Below are positions 43,209 to 52,123 of a DNA stretch of 64,000 bases, one piece after another. The notes under the pieces were generated by a model, which was not told the DNA's origin, did not search any database, and worked only from the letters and a program-made list of their open reading frames with translations. The stretch covers positions 558,001 through 622,000 of the forward strand of contig NZ_AP014924.1 of NCBI RefSeq assembly GCF_001544015.1, written 5' to 3'. The stretch comes from Limnochorda pilosa (lineage in GTDB: Bacteria; Bacillota; Limnochordia; Limnochordales; Limnochordaceae). The position numbers and the translations under genes are program-made. The first letter of the stretch is position 1. The number at the start of each line of letters is the position of its first letter.

Positions 43209-43727
43209 TCACAGGGCGACCACCGTGTAGACCAGTGCGGTCGTGTACGTATCGGGCGGCACGGAGAGAGAGACGCCGCTCAGCCTCACCTGGACCTCGA
43301 CGCCCGAGACGTCGCCCGTGCCGGTGAAGAACGGGTTGTCCGCCGCGCCGACGATGACATACGAATCACCACCGCTCGCCGTGCCGGTCCCCGTTCCTGC
43401 CGAGGTGCGCTGGACCTCCAGGATGAAGTCGGGCCACCAGTAGACGTCGCTCCTCCGGACGGTCACCTGCCAGCTCGCGCCCGCGGTGTTGGCGATGGCC
43501 AGGCTGAGGGTACCCAGCGGGCTCTCGTACATGCTTTGGAGCTCCGAACCGGGACCGGCGGTCAGGTCGCTGGCGTCGATCGTCTCCGACCAGATCCCCG
43601 TCGCGGTGATGTCCGCCGCCCGGACACGACCGGCCGTGGCGGTGAGTGCGAGCAGGACGACCAGGAGGACCGCCGGCGGTCTTCGCCCGGCGCGCCGGCT
43701 CAACGGCCAGACCTCATCCATCCTCAT
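43209..43727 (-). CDS. Exported beta-sandwich protein, fibre-subunit-like
   Basis: A 172-residue exported protein: signal peptide to about residue 38 (RVRAAD), then beta strands TLSLAIANTAGASWQVTVRRSDV, YVIVGAADN, VEVQVRLSGVSLSV and a terminal DTYTTALVYTVVAL. The alternating hydrophobic last strand resembles the C-termini of spore-coat-U/Csu-type pilins, which are grasped by chaperones. Its stop overlaps GTG 43212 of the chaperone gene. The upstream ribosome site is weak, so the ATG at 43721 is an alternative. It follows the first subunit gene after a hairpin that may lower its expression. Confidence 0.65.
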   Translation of the reverse strand: MRMDEVWPLSRRAGRRPPAVLLVVLLALTATAGRVRAADITATGIWSETIDASDLTAGPGSELQSMYESPLGTLSLAIANTAGASWQVTVRRSDVYWWPDFILEVQRTSAGTGTGTASGGDSYVIVGAADNPFFTGTGDVSGVEVQVRLSGVSLSVPPDTYTTALVYTVVAL

Positions 43728-43763
43728 GAACCCGACCGGCCCCCCCGATCAGCACGAAAGGGT

Positions 43764-43799
43764 CGCGGGCAGGGAAGCGCCACGCTCCCCTGGCCCGCC
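43764..43799 (-). terminator. Attenuator-like hairpin between the two subunit genes
   Basis: On the minus strand GCGGGCCAGGGGAGCG pairs imperfectly with CGCTTCCCTGCCCGC across a 3-base loop and is followed by GACCCTTTCG. A partial terminator here would leave the first subunit more highly expressed than the rest, as in many fibre operons. Confidence 0.5.
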
Positions 43800-43819
43800 G
43801 TTCCCCGGATCGTCTATGC

Positions 43820-44305
43820 TTACAGCGTGATCGTGAACGTGACGGTGTGGGTCTCGCCCCCCGGGGCATTCGGTGCCGCGGTGGCGAGCACGTCAGCCGT
43901 ATAAGTGATCGGAACCAGCGTGGCGCTCACGTTGGAGATACCGGTCACCACGTCGGCCGCGACGGTGGAGAGAGCCACCTTACTGGCCGCCGTTCCCTCT
44001 CCGGCTCCGGGTGTGAGTTCCACGGAGAGCGTGATCCCCGCGGCGTAGTCCAGGTCCAGTGCGGCCGTGATCTTCAGGTTCGTCCCGTTGGTGCTGTAGT
44101 CCATCGTGGTTGTGTTCTCGGTGACGGTGGCAGGTAACGGTCCGGACACCGTGATCGTCCCGGGGTTGCCCGAGACCGAGATGGTGTCGATGGAGTTGAC
44201 CACGATCGTCACGTCCTGCGTCGCCGTGGTCTGCGCCACGGCCACGTTCGACCCAGCCAGGAGCAAGATCCCCAGCAGCACGACGAGCAGAGCCAGTTTC
44301 CGCAT
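43820..44305 (-). CDS. Exported fibre-subunit-like protein (first gene of the usher-like cluster)
   Basis: A 161-residue exported protein. Signal peptide MRKLALLVVLLGILLL to VAVAQ (24-25). The mature protein is rich in Thr/Val/Ala/Gly with almost no charge and no cysteine: TQDVTIVVNSIDTISVSG at the N-terminus and THTVTFTITL at the C-terminus. An N-terminal alternating strand plus a C-terminal alternating strand is what donor-strand-exchange subunits show. It is also compatible with DUF4402- or SCPU-like coat proteins. ATG 44305 follows AAAGGAG. It is the most upstream gene and probably the major subunit. Confidence 0.7.
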   Translation of the reverse strand: MRKLALLVVLLGILLLAGSNVAVAQTTATQDVTIVVNSIDTISVSGNPGTITVSGPLPATVTENTTTMDYSTNGTNLKITAALDLDYAAGITLSVELTPGAGEGTAASKVALSTVAADVVTGISNVSATLVPITYTADVLATAAPNAPGGETHTVTFTITL

Positions 44306-44572
44306 AGGCGGGTGCTCCTTTCCACAAGCAAGTGTTCGGTTCTTCCAGGCACTCCCAACAGGAAGGTTATCGACGTGGGGAGAGGGGCGCTTTAGGTTGG
44401 GCTTGTTGCACGTCAGTCCTGGAAAGGGTTCGGCGTTCGGCGGGGAGAGGGACGTGCAGGACCTCATCATGGCAGCAGACCTCGGAGAGCACCCCTGGGT
44501 CCATTGTCGGGACATGTTCGAGGCCGACCGGCCTGTTCCATCGCAGGACCTACGTCGGGCAGCAGAGGCGGC

Positions 44573-44785
44573 TCATGAAGTGACAGGGACGAGACCGGGG
44601 GTGACGCGCTGGGAGGCCAGGAGCCGGGCCGGGTGACCACACGGCCCGCAGAGCCGAAGCCCCCCCACCTGAACCTCGCCCACCCGGAAGGTCCTGCCCA
44701 CCAGGTGGTTCAATGGAACGTCCCGGGTAACCAGGTTCCTGCGGGTGGCTCTGGGTGATGCACGTTCTTTTTCCATCCTTTCCAT
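44573..44785 (-). pseudogene. MOSC-domain gene fragment
   Basis: The frame contains RRNLVTRDVPLNHLVGRTFR and VGGLRLCGPCGHPARLL, which match the central MOSC core (RRNVVTRGVPLNHLVG...LRLCEPC, with the conserved cysteine). The normal N-terminal strand region and the C-terminal HRGGLRAxVLEGG block are missing, so both ends are lost. MOSC proteins transfer sulfur to molybdenum cofactors or similar; this remnant should be non-functional. The remainder of 44306-44959 has no supportable gene. Confidence 0.6.
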
Positions 44786-44793
44786 GCTACAAT
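44765..44793 (+). promoter_or_regulatory. Weak candidate promoter of the S41 gene
   Basis: TTCTTT (44765-44770), 17-base spacer, TACAAT (44788-44793). The -10 box is good, the -35 poor. The surroundings are AT-rich for this genome. Confidence 0.3.
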
Positions 44794-44959
44794 ACTATCA
44801 AATTGCCGGCCATCTCACGCGCATGCCGGTACGTGCGGTTGGGCACGTGCGGTTACCGCCCTCGGTGAAGGGATCGGGCCGCCGCCCGGGTGGGGCGGTG
44901 GTTCGCCAGCCTGCCGGGCAAGGCAGCCACGGGGGTGTTCGGCGACGGGAGGAGAACCC

Positions 44960-46240
44960 GTGGGTATCCGTACGTCAAACCGGAGGGGACGCACCTTCCA
45001 GCCCCGGAGACGTGCCGGCGTCCTCGCCGTCGCCGCGACCGCGTTCTTCCTGCTCGCTGCCCTGGCCGTGGTGCTCGCCGGACCCACCGCCGCCCAGGGA
45101 CCTCCCCGGGAGACTCCGAGCCCTACCCTGGCTGCGTTCGACCTGGCCTGGCAGACCATCGACCGGACCTACGTGGACCCCACCTTCGGCGGGGTGGACT
45201 GGAAGGGCGTCCGGGAGGAGTACCGGAGCCGGGTGGAGGCGGCACCCGACCTGGAGGCGGCCTACGCCGTCATCGTGGAGATGGTGGGGCTCCTGCAGGA
45301 CGGGCAGACCTTCGTGGTGCCGCCGTCGGCGCGAGCCCCCCAGCCTGACGGGGCCCAGGAGCCAGAGCTCGAGTACGCGGGCATCGGCGTCATCATCCAG
45401 CAGCTCGAGAACGGGGACGTGGTGGTGGTCCACGTCTTCGACGGGGCGCCGGCCCAGGCGGCGGGGGTGCTGGTGGGCGACGTGATCGTCTCGGTGGACG
45501 GTTGGGCTCCGGCCGAGGGCGACGGCATCGAAGCGGTTTCCCAGCACATCCGGGGTCCCGTGGACACGCCGGTGGAGCTCACCGTCAGGGACCCCGACGG
45601 GGCCGAGCGGGCGGCGACGGTGACGCGGGGTCGCATCGACCTCCGTCCCACCGTGGAGCACCGGGTGCTGGAGGGGGGCACGGGGTACCTCCGGGTTCCC
45701 GTGCTCACCGACGAGCTGGTGGAGGAGGGGGCCCGGGCGCTCCCCGGCCTGCTCCAGGCATCCGGCATGGTGCTGGACCTGCGGGGCGTGGGTGCCGGCA
45801 GCGTGGCCGGTGCCATCCGGGTGGCCCAGTGGTTCCTGGGGGCGGTGGACCTGGGGGGCGTGGTCACCCGCACGGGGGTCTTCCCGCTGCCCTTCGTGCA
45901 GGAGGCCATCGCCGCCTACAACCGTCCCCTGGTGGTGCTGGTGGGGCCCACCACCAGCAGCCTCGCGGAAGTCCTGGCGATGGTACTCCAGGAGTACGGG
46001 CGGGCCACCCTGGTGGGCCAGCGGACCCAGGGCGGCTTCGAGCTCACCCAGACGGCGGAGCTGCCCGGGGGCGGCCTGCTGCAGGTGGCCACCGGACGGT
46101 ACGTCTCGCCGGAAGGGAAACTCCTCCCCCTCGAGGGCCTCACGCCGGAGGTGGAGGTTCCCCGACCTGAACTGAAGGAGCTGCGCGAGGGGCGCGACCC
46201 GGACCTGGAGCGGGCGTTGGAGGTGCTCCGCAGCCCGTGA
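44960..46240 (+). CDS. Exported S41 (carboxy-terminal processing) peptidase homologue, lysine missing
   Basis: A 426-residue S41/CtpA-like protein. Signal anchor (about residues 20-45), N-terminal helical domain, PDZ domain (about 140-215, with IQQLENGDVVVVHVFDGAPAQAAGVLVGD), then the S41 core: GTGYLRVPVLTDELVEEG, MVLDLRGVGAGS and SSLAEVLAMVLQEYGRATLVGQRTQGG. The catalytic serine is kept (SLAE for SASE), but the position of the catalytic lysine, normally in FGKG, is glycine (TQGG). It may be a regulatory or inactive form. GTG 44960 follows GGGAGGAG. It lies 16 bases from the BNR protein gene. Confidence 0.85.
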   Translation: MGIRTSNRRGRTFQPRRRAGVLAVAATAFFLLAALAVVLAGPTAAQGPPRETPSPTLAAFDLAWQTIDRTYVDPTFGGVDWKGVREEYRSRVEAAPDLEAAYAVIVEMVGLLQDGQTFVVPPSARAPQPDGAQEPELEYAGIGVIIQQLENGDVVVVHVFDGAPAQAAGVLVGDVIVSVDGWAPAEGDGIEAVSQHIRGPVDTPVELTVRDPDGAERAATVTRGRIDLRPTVEHRVLEGGTGYLRVPVLTDELVEEGARALPGLLQASGMVLDLRGVGAGSVAGAIRVAQWFLGAVDLGGVVTRTGVFPLPFVQEAIAAYNRPLVVLVGPTTSSLAEVLAMVLQEYGRATLVGQRTQGGFELTQTAELPGGGLLQVATGRYVSPEGKLLPLEGLTPEVEVPRPELKELREGRDPDLERALEVLRSP

Positions 46241-46256
46241 GAGGAGAACCGTTTCG

Positions 46257-48497
46257 ATGAAGCATGCGTGTGGGTGGCGACCTGCGGCGGTGGCGGCCGT
46301 CGCGATCCTCCTGGCGGCTGGCGTCACGTTCGCAGCCGTCTTCCCAACGTGGGCCCAGGGCGTGGCGCCCTCGAAGCTGGGGAAGGCGGAGGCGGGCCCA
46401 TCCCTGGACCTGCTCGCCCCGGTGAAGCCCATGCTCTCGGGCAGGGCCTGGCTGCTGGTCGAGGGCATCGACCCCGGGCTGCGCCGGCGGCCCGGCTGGG
46501 GCACCCTCACCCGACTCGACTGGCAGGCCCTGGACGGCCCTATGGGCGGGCCATCGTCCCGGCTGGGCTCCCCTTCGGGCGTCATGCAGGCTCCCGGGGC
46601 GGCGTTGGTGCCCTTCCGGAACCCGGCGCCCGCCTTCAGCCGCGACCTGCTGATCACGCGAGATTTCAGCCAGACCCCCTTCCAGACCGAGCCCCACCTG
46701 GCCGCCGACCCCCAGGATCCGGACCACCTGGTGGTGGGCGTGATCGACTACAACTTCCCCACCATGTCCACCTACGTGAGCCTCGACGGCGGCGCCACCT
46801 GGGAGGGACCCCACCAGGCGCCCTACCTGCCCGACGACCAGGTCTCCGGCGGAGACCCCGTCCTCGCCTTCGACCGGGAGGGCGATCTCTACCTCGCCAG
46901 CATCTCCATCGGGGTGGAGGACTTCACGGTGGGGCCGCTCTTCCTCTCCACCCTGGTCTCCAGCATCGCGGTGGCCCGCTCGAGCGACGGCGGGTACGCG
47001 TGGCCGCAGGTGGTCTCCACCGCCCGCAGCGGCGTGAAGCTCGAGAACCAGCAGATCGACGCCACCGGCCGGCTGCGGGGGACCCTTTCCGTCGGCTTCC
47101 TCGACAAGCCGTGGATGGCGGTCGGACCCGATCCCAGCGAGCCCGAGCGCGACGTGATCTACGTGACCTACACCGATTTCGTCACCCGCTACGACATCCG
47201 CTGGATCGGTGAGCTGCCCGTCCTCATGCCCGACGAGGTGGAGACCACCATCCGCCTGGTTCGCTCCGTCGACGGCGGTGCCACCTGGAGCGAGCCGGTG
47301 GCGGTGAGCCCCACGGTGCGGCGCTCCTTCGGCGAGGTGGAGCAGCCGGCGGACGTGCCCGGCGCCGTCTGGACCGACCGGGTGGTCCAGGGCGCGCAGC
47401 CGGCGGTGGCGCCCGACGGGAGCCTCTACGTGGCCTGGTTCGACAGCACCGACGACGGCAGCATGAAGGGGAAGGGCGCGATCCGGGTCGTCCGCTCGGA
47501 CGACGGGGGCAAGAGCTTCGCCCGGCCGGTCACGGCCGCCTCCTTCAACGAGATCGGTTTCCGCCCCCACAACGCCTTCTTCCGCTACTGGGCGGCCGGT
47601 TTTCCTCAGTTGGCCGCGGGCCCCGACGGCGGGCTCCACCTGGTGTACACCGCCCGCCCCGGCGACCCGCCCGGAGACGATGGCGACGTCTTCTACACCC
47701 GCTCGGCCGACGGGGGCGCCACCTGGAGCGGGCCCCTGCGTCTGAATGGCGACGACGGTTCCGCCCTCCAGTTCTTCCCCTCGGTGGACGTGGACCCGTC
47801 GGGCTCCGTCCACGTCATGTGGGGCGACATGCGCGACGATGCCTCCCAGACCCGCTACCACATCTACTACACCCGCTCCGAGGACGGGGGTGCCACCTGG
47901 GGCTTCAAGGACCCCGAGCTGGGCCTGGAGGAGCCGGACACCCGCGTGACCGACTTCGCCTCCAACCCGAACCGGGGCTTCCCCTACGGCCTCTTCCTGG
48001 GTGACTACTTCTCCATCGCAGCCACGGGCGAGGACGTCCACATGGTGTGGGCCGACACCCGCCTGGGCGAGTTCGGGCCGCTCAACCAGAAGATCGGCTT
48101 CGCCCGCCGGAAGGCGATCCGGGCGCCGGGCATCTTCGTCTCGCCGCCGGCCGGCAGCGGGGGGCAGAAGATCACCGTCCAGGGCTTCGACTTCCAGCCC
48201 GAGATGAACGTCTTCATTCAACTGGAGGACGCCACCATCGCCACCGCCCGCACCAACCGGGAGGGGCGCTTCACCACCAGCCTCTTCGTCCCTGTGACGG
48301 GCGAGGGTGCCCAGAGCCTGCGGGTGCTGGACGAGTCGGGGAACGGGGCCTCCACCTCATACTACACCGAGTTCGGCTTCGGCAACCTGCAGCAGCTCCA
48401 CGACGACCTCTCCCGCCAGCTTGGCGAGCTGAAGGACGTGCTGGAGCAGATCCGGCAGCAGGCGGGCGGGGCAGAAGGACAGGGCTCCACCCCGTGA
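46257..48497 (+). CDS. Exported BNR-repeat (sialidase-fold-like) protein
   Basis: A 746-residue exported protein with a six-bladed propeller-type core. Signal peptide to about residue 34 (FPTWAQG). BNR/Asp-box repeats (S-x-DGGxTW) appear as VSLDGGATW, RSVDGGATW, RSDDGGKSF, RSADGGATW and RSEDGGATW between about residues 175 and 560. A C-terminal Ig-like domain (about 625-705, KITVQGFDFQPEMNVFIQLED) and a helical coiled-coil end follow. No FRIP motif or sialidase catalytic set is seen, so it is a binding or structural propeller rather than a proven glycosidase. ATG 46257 follows GAGAGGAG. Confidence 0.8.
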   Translation: MKHACGWRPAAVAAVAILLAAGVTFAAVFPTWAQGVAPSKLGKAEAGPSLDLLAPVKPMLSGRAWLLVEGIDPGLRRRPGWGTLTRLDWQALDGPMGGPSSRLGSPSGVMQAPGAALVPFRNPAPAFSRDLLITRDFSQTPFQTEPHLAADPQDPDHLVVGVIDYNFPTMSTYVSLDGGATWEGPHQAPYLPDDQVSGGDPVLAFDREGDLYLASISIGVEDFTVGPLFLSTLVSSIAVARSSDGGYAWPQVVSTARSGVKLENQQIDATGRLRGTLSVGFLDKPWMAVGPDPSEPERDVIYVTYTDFVTRYDIRWIGELPVLMPDEVETTIRLVRSVDGGATWSEPVAVSPTVRRSFGEVEQPADVPGAVWTDRVVQGAQPAVAPDGSLYVAWFDSTDDGSMKGKGAIRVVRSDDGGKSFARPVTAASFNEIGFRPHNAFFRYWAAGFPQLAAGPDGGLHLVYTARPGDPPGDDGDVFYTRSADGGATWSGPLRLNGDDGSALQFFPSVDVDPSGSVHVMWGDMRDDASQTRYHIYYTRSEDGGATWGFKDPELGLEEPDTRVTDFASNPNRGFPYGLFLGDYFSIAATGEDVHMVWADTRLGEFGPLNQKIGFARRKAIRAPGIFVSPPAGSGGQKITVQGFDFQPEMNVFIQLEDATIATARTNREGRFTTSLFVPVTGEGAQSLRVLDESGNGASTSYYTEFGFGNLQQLHDDLSRQLGELKDVLEQIRQQAGGAEGQGSTP

Positions 48498-48550
48498 GGG
48501 TCCAGGGGCGCCCGCCCGCAGGCCGCACGAGCCTGGCTGGAAAGGCAGGG

Positions 48551-51064
48551 ATGGGAATGAGGTCGTGGACGGGGTCGGCCGCGATCGGGGGCGGGGTGTG
48601 GGCAGCCCGCCTGCGGGCGGCCGTGGTGCTGGCGGGGATCTTCCTGGGGGCTGCGGCCGTGGCCGTACACCCTGCGGCGGCCCAGCCGGACCAGGCCGAA
48701 GCCCAGGACCCGCCCGGCCCTGCGGTGGAGCGGCTGGTCTTCCGCGCCTTCGACGTGGACAGGGCCCCCCGAGAGCTGGAGGCCGGCCAGATGGACCTCT
48801 ACCTCTACAGCCTGAAGACCGCGGCCGCCCGGCGGTTGGAGGGCAACACCTCCTTCCGTCTCTACCAGGCGCCGGCCACGTCGGTCTCGCTCCTGCTCAA
48901 CCCGGCACCCGCCCCCGAGGGCGAGCTGAACCCCTTCGCCCTGCCCGAGGTGCGGAGGGCGGTGCAGTACGTGGTGGACCGGACCTTCATCGCCCGCGAC
49001 ATCTACCAGGGGATGGCTGTGCCCATGATCACCCACGTGAGCCGCCAGGACCCGGACTACCTCACGGTCTACGACCTGGACCGGGGCTCAGGCCTGACCT
49101 ACGACCCGGAGTACGCCCGCCGGCTCATCGCCGAGGCCATGAAGGCGGCAGGGGCCGAGCGGGTGGGCGGAATCTGGCGGTACCGGGGGCGTCCGGTGGT
49201 GGTGAAGCTCATCGCCCGGGTGGAGGACGAGCGCCGGGAGATCGGCGACCTGGTCCGCTCGGAGCTGGAGCAGGCGGGCTTCCAGGTGGCCATGGCGTAC
49301 CTGCCCTTCGCGGCCGCCGTGCTCACGGTCTACTCCTCGGACCCCCAGGCCTTCCAGTGGCACCTGTACACCGAGGGCTGGGGCCGCTCGGCCCCCCAGC
49401 GCTACGACTTCGCCACGGTGAACCAGATGACCGCAGCCTGGATGGGCAACATGCCAGGCTGGCAGGAGGTGGGCTTCTGGCAGTACCGGCACCCGGAGCT
49501 GGACGAGCTGGGCAAGCGACTCTTCCGGGGCGAGTTCACGAGCCTGGAGGAGCGGAACCGCATCTACCGGCGCATGACCGAGCTGGGGTTGGAAGAGTCC
49601 GTACGGATCTGGCTGGTGACGGTGGTGAACAGCTTCCCGGCCAGCACGGCCCTGGCGGACGTCACCCTGGACCTGGTGGCCGGCCCCCGCTCGCCCTGGA
49701 CCCTCCGGGCGGCCCGGGTCCCCGGACGGGAGGACCTGGTGGTGGGCAACCAGTGGGTCTGGACCGAGCGGACCACCTGGAACCCCGTGGGCGGCTTCGG
49801 CGACGTGTACAGCATCGACGTCTGGCGCAACCTCTACGACCCGCCCCTCTGGAACCACCCCTTCACCGGCAGGCCCATGCCCTTCCGGGCGGACTTCGAG
49901 GTGAAGACGGCGGGCCCCGAGGGCAAGCTGGAGGTGCCGGAAGACGCGGTCCTCTGGAATGCGGGCGAGGACCGCTGGGCGCCCGTGGGACCTGGCACCC
50001 AGGCGGCCAGCCGGGTGACCTTCGACTACAGTCGCTACGTGGGGAGCCGCTGGCACCACGGCCAGCCCGTCACCCTCGCCGACCTGCTCTACTCGGTGGC
50101 GCAAGGGTGGGAGCTGGCCTACGATCGCGACAAGGCCCGTATCGAGGTGGCCCTGGGCGTGACCGCCCGGCCCTATCTGGAGACCTTCCGGGGCTTCCGG
50201 CTCCTGGACGACCACCGGCTCGAGGTATACGTGGACTACTGGCACTTCGACCCGAGCACCATCGCCTCCTACGCCAGCCCCGGCGGCCTCAGCATGCCCT
50301 GGGAGGTCCTGGCGGCCCTGGACGACCTGGTCTTCGCCCAGCGGAGGGCCGCCTACAGCGACACGGCCGCGGCCCGCTTCAACGTACCCTGGCTCAGCCT
50401 GGTGATGGAGCGCGACGCCCGCCTGGTGCAGCGCACGCTCCGCACCCTGCTCCGGGAGAAGCGGGTTCCCGAGGGTGTCTTCGAGGTGGGCGGCCAGAGC
50501 CTGGTCACCCCTGAGGAGGCTGCGGCCCGCTACCAGGCGGCCCTGGACTGGTTCGACCGCCACGGCCACCTGGTGATCAGCAACGGCCCCTTCTACCTGG
50601 CCGCCTACGACCCGCCCGCCCAGTACGCGGAGCTGCGGGCTTTCCGGGACCCCTCCTACCCCTTCGAGCCCGGTGACTGGCGCTTCGGAGCGCCGCCCGA
50701 GCTTGCCATCGAGCTGCCTGGCCCAGGCGGCGGGCGGCCGGCCCTCCGCCCCGGCGAGCCCCTTACCCTGGAGGTGGCGGTGCGTGGGCCCGGCCGGCTC
50801 GGTCTCCGCTACCTGCTGGTGGACCCGGCCACACGCCAGGTGGTCGCGCAGGGCGAGGCGGCCCCGGTCGACGGTGGGGCCGATCGGGCCGTCGAAACAG
50901 GCAGATCCGCGGAGGCCGCCGGGACAGACCGCTTCCGCATCACCCTCGCTCCTGAGACGACCGCCCAGCTCTTCCCCGGCCTCTACCAGCTCCACCTGGC
51001 GGCCTTCAGCGATGCCCTGGCCCGGCTGGAGGAGGCAGAGTTGGACGTGGAGGTGGAACCTTAG
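48551..51064 (+). CDS. Large family 5 substrate-binding protein of a peptide ABC importer
   Basis: An 837-residue exported SBP_5-type protein. Signal peptide to about residue 46 (HPAAAQPDQ). Unusually, the segment that normally lies late in SBP_5 proteins (LPEVRRAVQYVVDRTFIARDIYQGM, YDPEYARRLIAEAMKAAG) comes first (about 135-205), and the normally early WxxGQPVTLADLLYSVAQGWELAYD block comes later (about 500-540). This order and size are known from some thermophile and archaeal peptide-binding proteins. ATG 48551 follows GGAAAGGCAGGG. It is followed at once by two permeases and a fused ATPase. Confidence 0.85.
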   Translation: MGMRSWTGSAAIGGGVWAARLRAAVVLAGIFLGAAAVAVHPAAAQPDQAEAQDPPGPAVERLVFRAFDVDRAPRELEAGQMDLYLYSLKTAAARRLEGNTSFRLYQAPATSVSLLLNPAPAPEGELNPFALPEVRRAVQYVVDRTFIARDIYQGMAVPMITHVSRQDPDYLTVYDLDRGSGLTYDPEYARRLIAEAMKAAGAERVGGIWRYRGRPVVVKLIARVEDERREIGDLVRSELEQAGFQVAMAYLPFAAAVLTVYSSDPQAFQWHLYTEGWGRSAPQRYDFATVNQMTAAWMGNMPGWQEVGFWQYRHPELDELGKRLFRGEFTSLEERNRIYRRMTELGLEESVRIWLVTVVNSFPASTALADVTLDLVAGPRSPWTLRAARVPGREDLVVGNQWVWTERTTWNPVGGFGDVYSIDVWRNLYDPPLWNHPFTGRPMPFRADFEVKTAGPEGKLEVPEDAVLWNAGEDRWAPVGPGTQAASRVTFDYSRYVGSRWHHGQPVTLADLLYSVAQGWELAYDRDKARIEVALGVTARPYLETFRGFRLLDDHRLEVYVDYWHFDPSTIASYASPGGLSMPWEVLAALDDLVFAQRRAAYSDTAAARFNVPWLSLVMERDARLVQRTLRTLLREKRVPEGVFEVGGQSLVTPEEAAARYQAALDWFDRHGHLVISNGPFYLAAYDPPAQYAELRAFRDPSYPFEPGDWRFGAPPELAIELPGPGGGRPALRPGEPLTLEVAVRGPGRLGLRYLLVDPATRQVVAQGEAAPVDGGADRAVETGRSAEAAGTDRFRITLAPETTAQLFPGLYQLHLAAFSDALARLEEAELDVEVEP

Positions 51065-51067
51065 GCC

Positions 51068-52123
51068 ATGCCCCAGGCGGTAAGGCCCCTGCTGGGGCGG
51101 GCCCTCTCGCTCCTGGGGGTGCTGGTGGTGGTGCAGCTCCTGGTGGTGGTGAGCCTGGGGGCCACCGGCTACTCGGACCGGATGCTGCAGGCGGTGATCA
51201 GCGAGGAGCTGCGGGCGTTGCGGCCGGCCCTGGCCCAGACGGTACGGGACCCGGATCAGCTCGAGCAGGCCCTGGCGGCGCGCCGGCAGGAGCTGGCCGC
51301 CTCCTACGGGCTGGACCGGCCCTGGTACCGGCGCCTGCCCGCCCTGGCCGCCCGTGTCTTCACCCTGGACCTGGGCAACGCCCACACGCTCCGGAGCTTC
51401 ACGGGCAGCAGCCGCATCCGCGACATCGTGCTGGAGCGGCTCCCCAACACCGCGCTCCTGGTCACCACGGCCGTGGTGATCACCGCGGCGGCGGGCATCC
51501 CGCTGGGGGCCCGGCTCGCCCTTCGGGCCGGTAGCCGGCTGGACCGGGTGGCAAGCTTCCTCGCGGCCACCTCCTACGCCGTGCCCGCCTGGTGGCTGGC
51601 CATCCTCCTCATCCTCGCCTTCGCCTTCGGCCTGGGCCTCCTGCCCTCGGGGGGCATGTACAGCGCGCCGCCCCCGCCGCCGGGGTTGGGGCGGTTCCTG
51701 GACCTGGCGCGCCACGCGGTGCTGCCCGTGGTCACCCTGGTGGCGGCCAGCCTGGGCCCCTACGTCTACGTGGTGCGCACCATGACCCTCAGCGTCGCCC
51801 AGGAGGAGCACGTGGAGGTGGCCCGCGCCAAGGGGATCCCCGAGGCCCTGATCGCCCGGCGCCACATCCTGCGCGTGGCCGGCCCGCCCATCGTCACCGG
51901 CCTGGTGCTGGGGCTCGCAGGCTCCCTGGGGGGCTCGATCCTGGTGGAGACGGTCTTCAACTGGCAGGGCATGGGCCGCCTCTACTACGACGCGATCGTC
52001 GCGACTCCCGATGAGCGGGTGATCGTGGCCCTCACCTTCATGTACACGCTCCTCTACGTGGCGGCCCGGATGGTGCTGGAGGTCCTCTACGTCCTCCTCG
52101 ACCCCCGGGTGAGGTACGGCTGA
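51068..52123 (+). CDS. Peptide ABC importer permease (DppB type)
   Basis: A 351-residue permease. First span about residues 12-33, a 100-residue outer segment with SYGLDRPWYRRLPALAARVFTLDLGNA, then five spans. The BPD_transp_1 core LPNTALLVTTAVVITAAAGIPLGARLA and the EAA loop EEHVEVARAKGIPEALIARRHILRVAGPP are present. ATG 51068 starts three bases after the binding-protein stop; its stop shares one base with the next ATG (TGATG). Confidence 0.9.
   Translation: MPQAVRPLLGRALSLLGVLVVVQLLVVVSLGATGYSDRMLQAVISEELRALRPALAQTVRDPDQLEQALAARRQELAASYGLDRPWYRRLPALAARVFTLDLGNAHTLRSFTGSSRIRDIVLERLPNTALLVTTAVVITAAAGIPLGARLALRAGSRLDRVASFLAATSYAVPAWWLAILLILAFAFGLGLLPSGGMYSAPPPPPGLGRFLDLARHAVLPVVTLVAASLGPYVYVVRTMTLSVAQEEHVEVARAKGIPEALIARRHILRVAGPPIVTGLVLGLAGSLGGSILVETVFNWQGMGRLYYDAIVATPDERVIVALTFMYTLLYVAARMVLEVLYVLLDPRVRYG

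Noticed and set aside
44106-44636. Plus-strand ORF antisense to the first fibre subunit
   Set aside because: Shadow frame; the minus strand has a signal peptide, a ribosome site and a clear exported protein.
48047-48550. An upstream extension of the 837-residue binding protein
   Set aside because: It overlaps the coding region of the BNR protein in another frame; the signal peptide and ribosome site lie at 48551.
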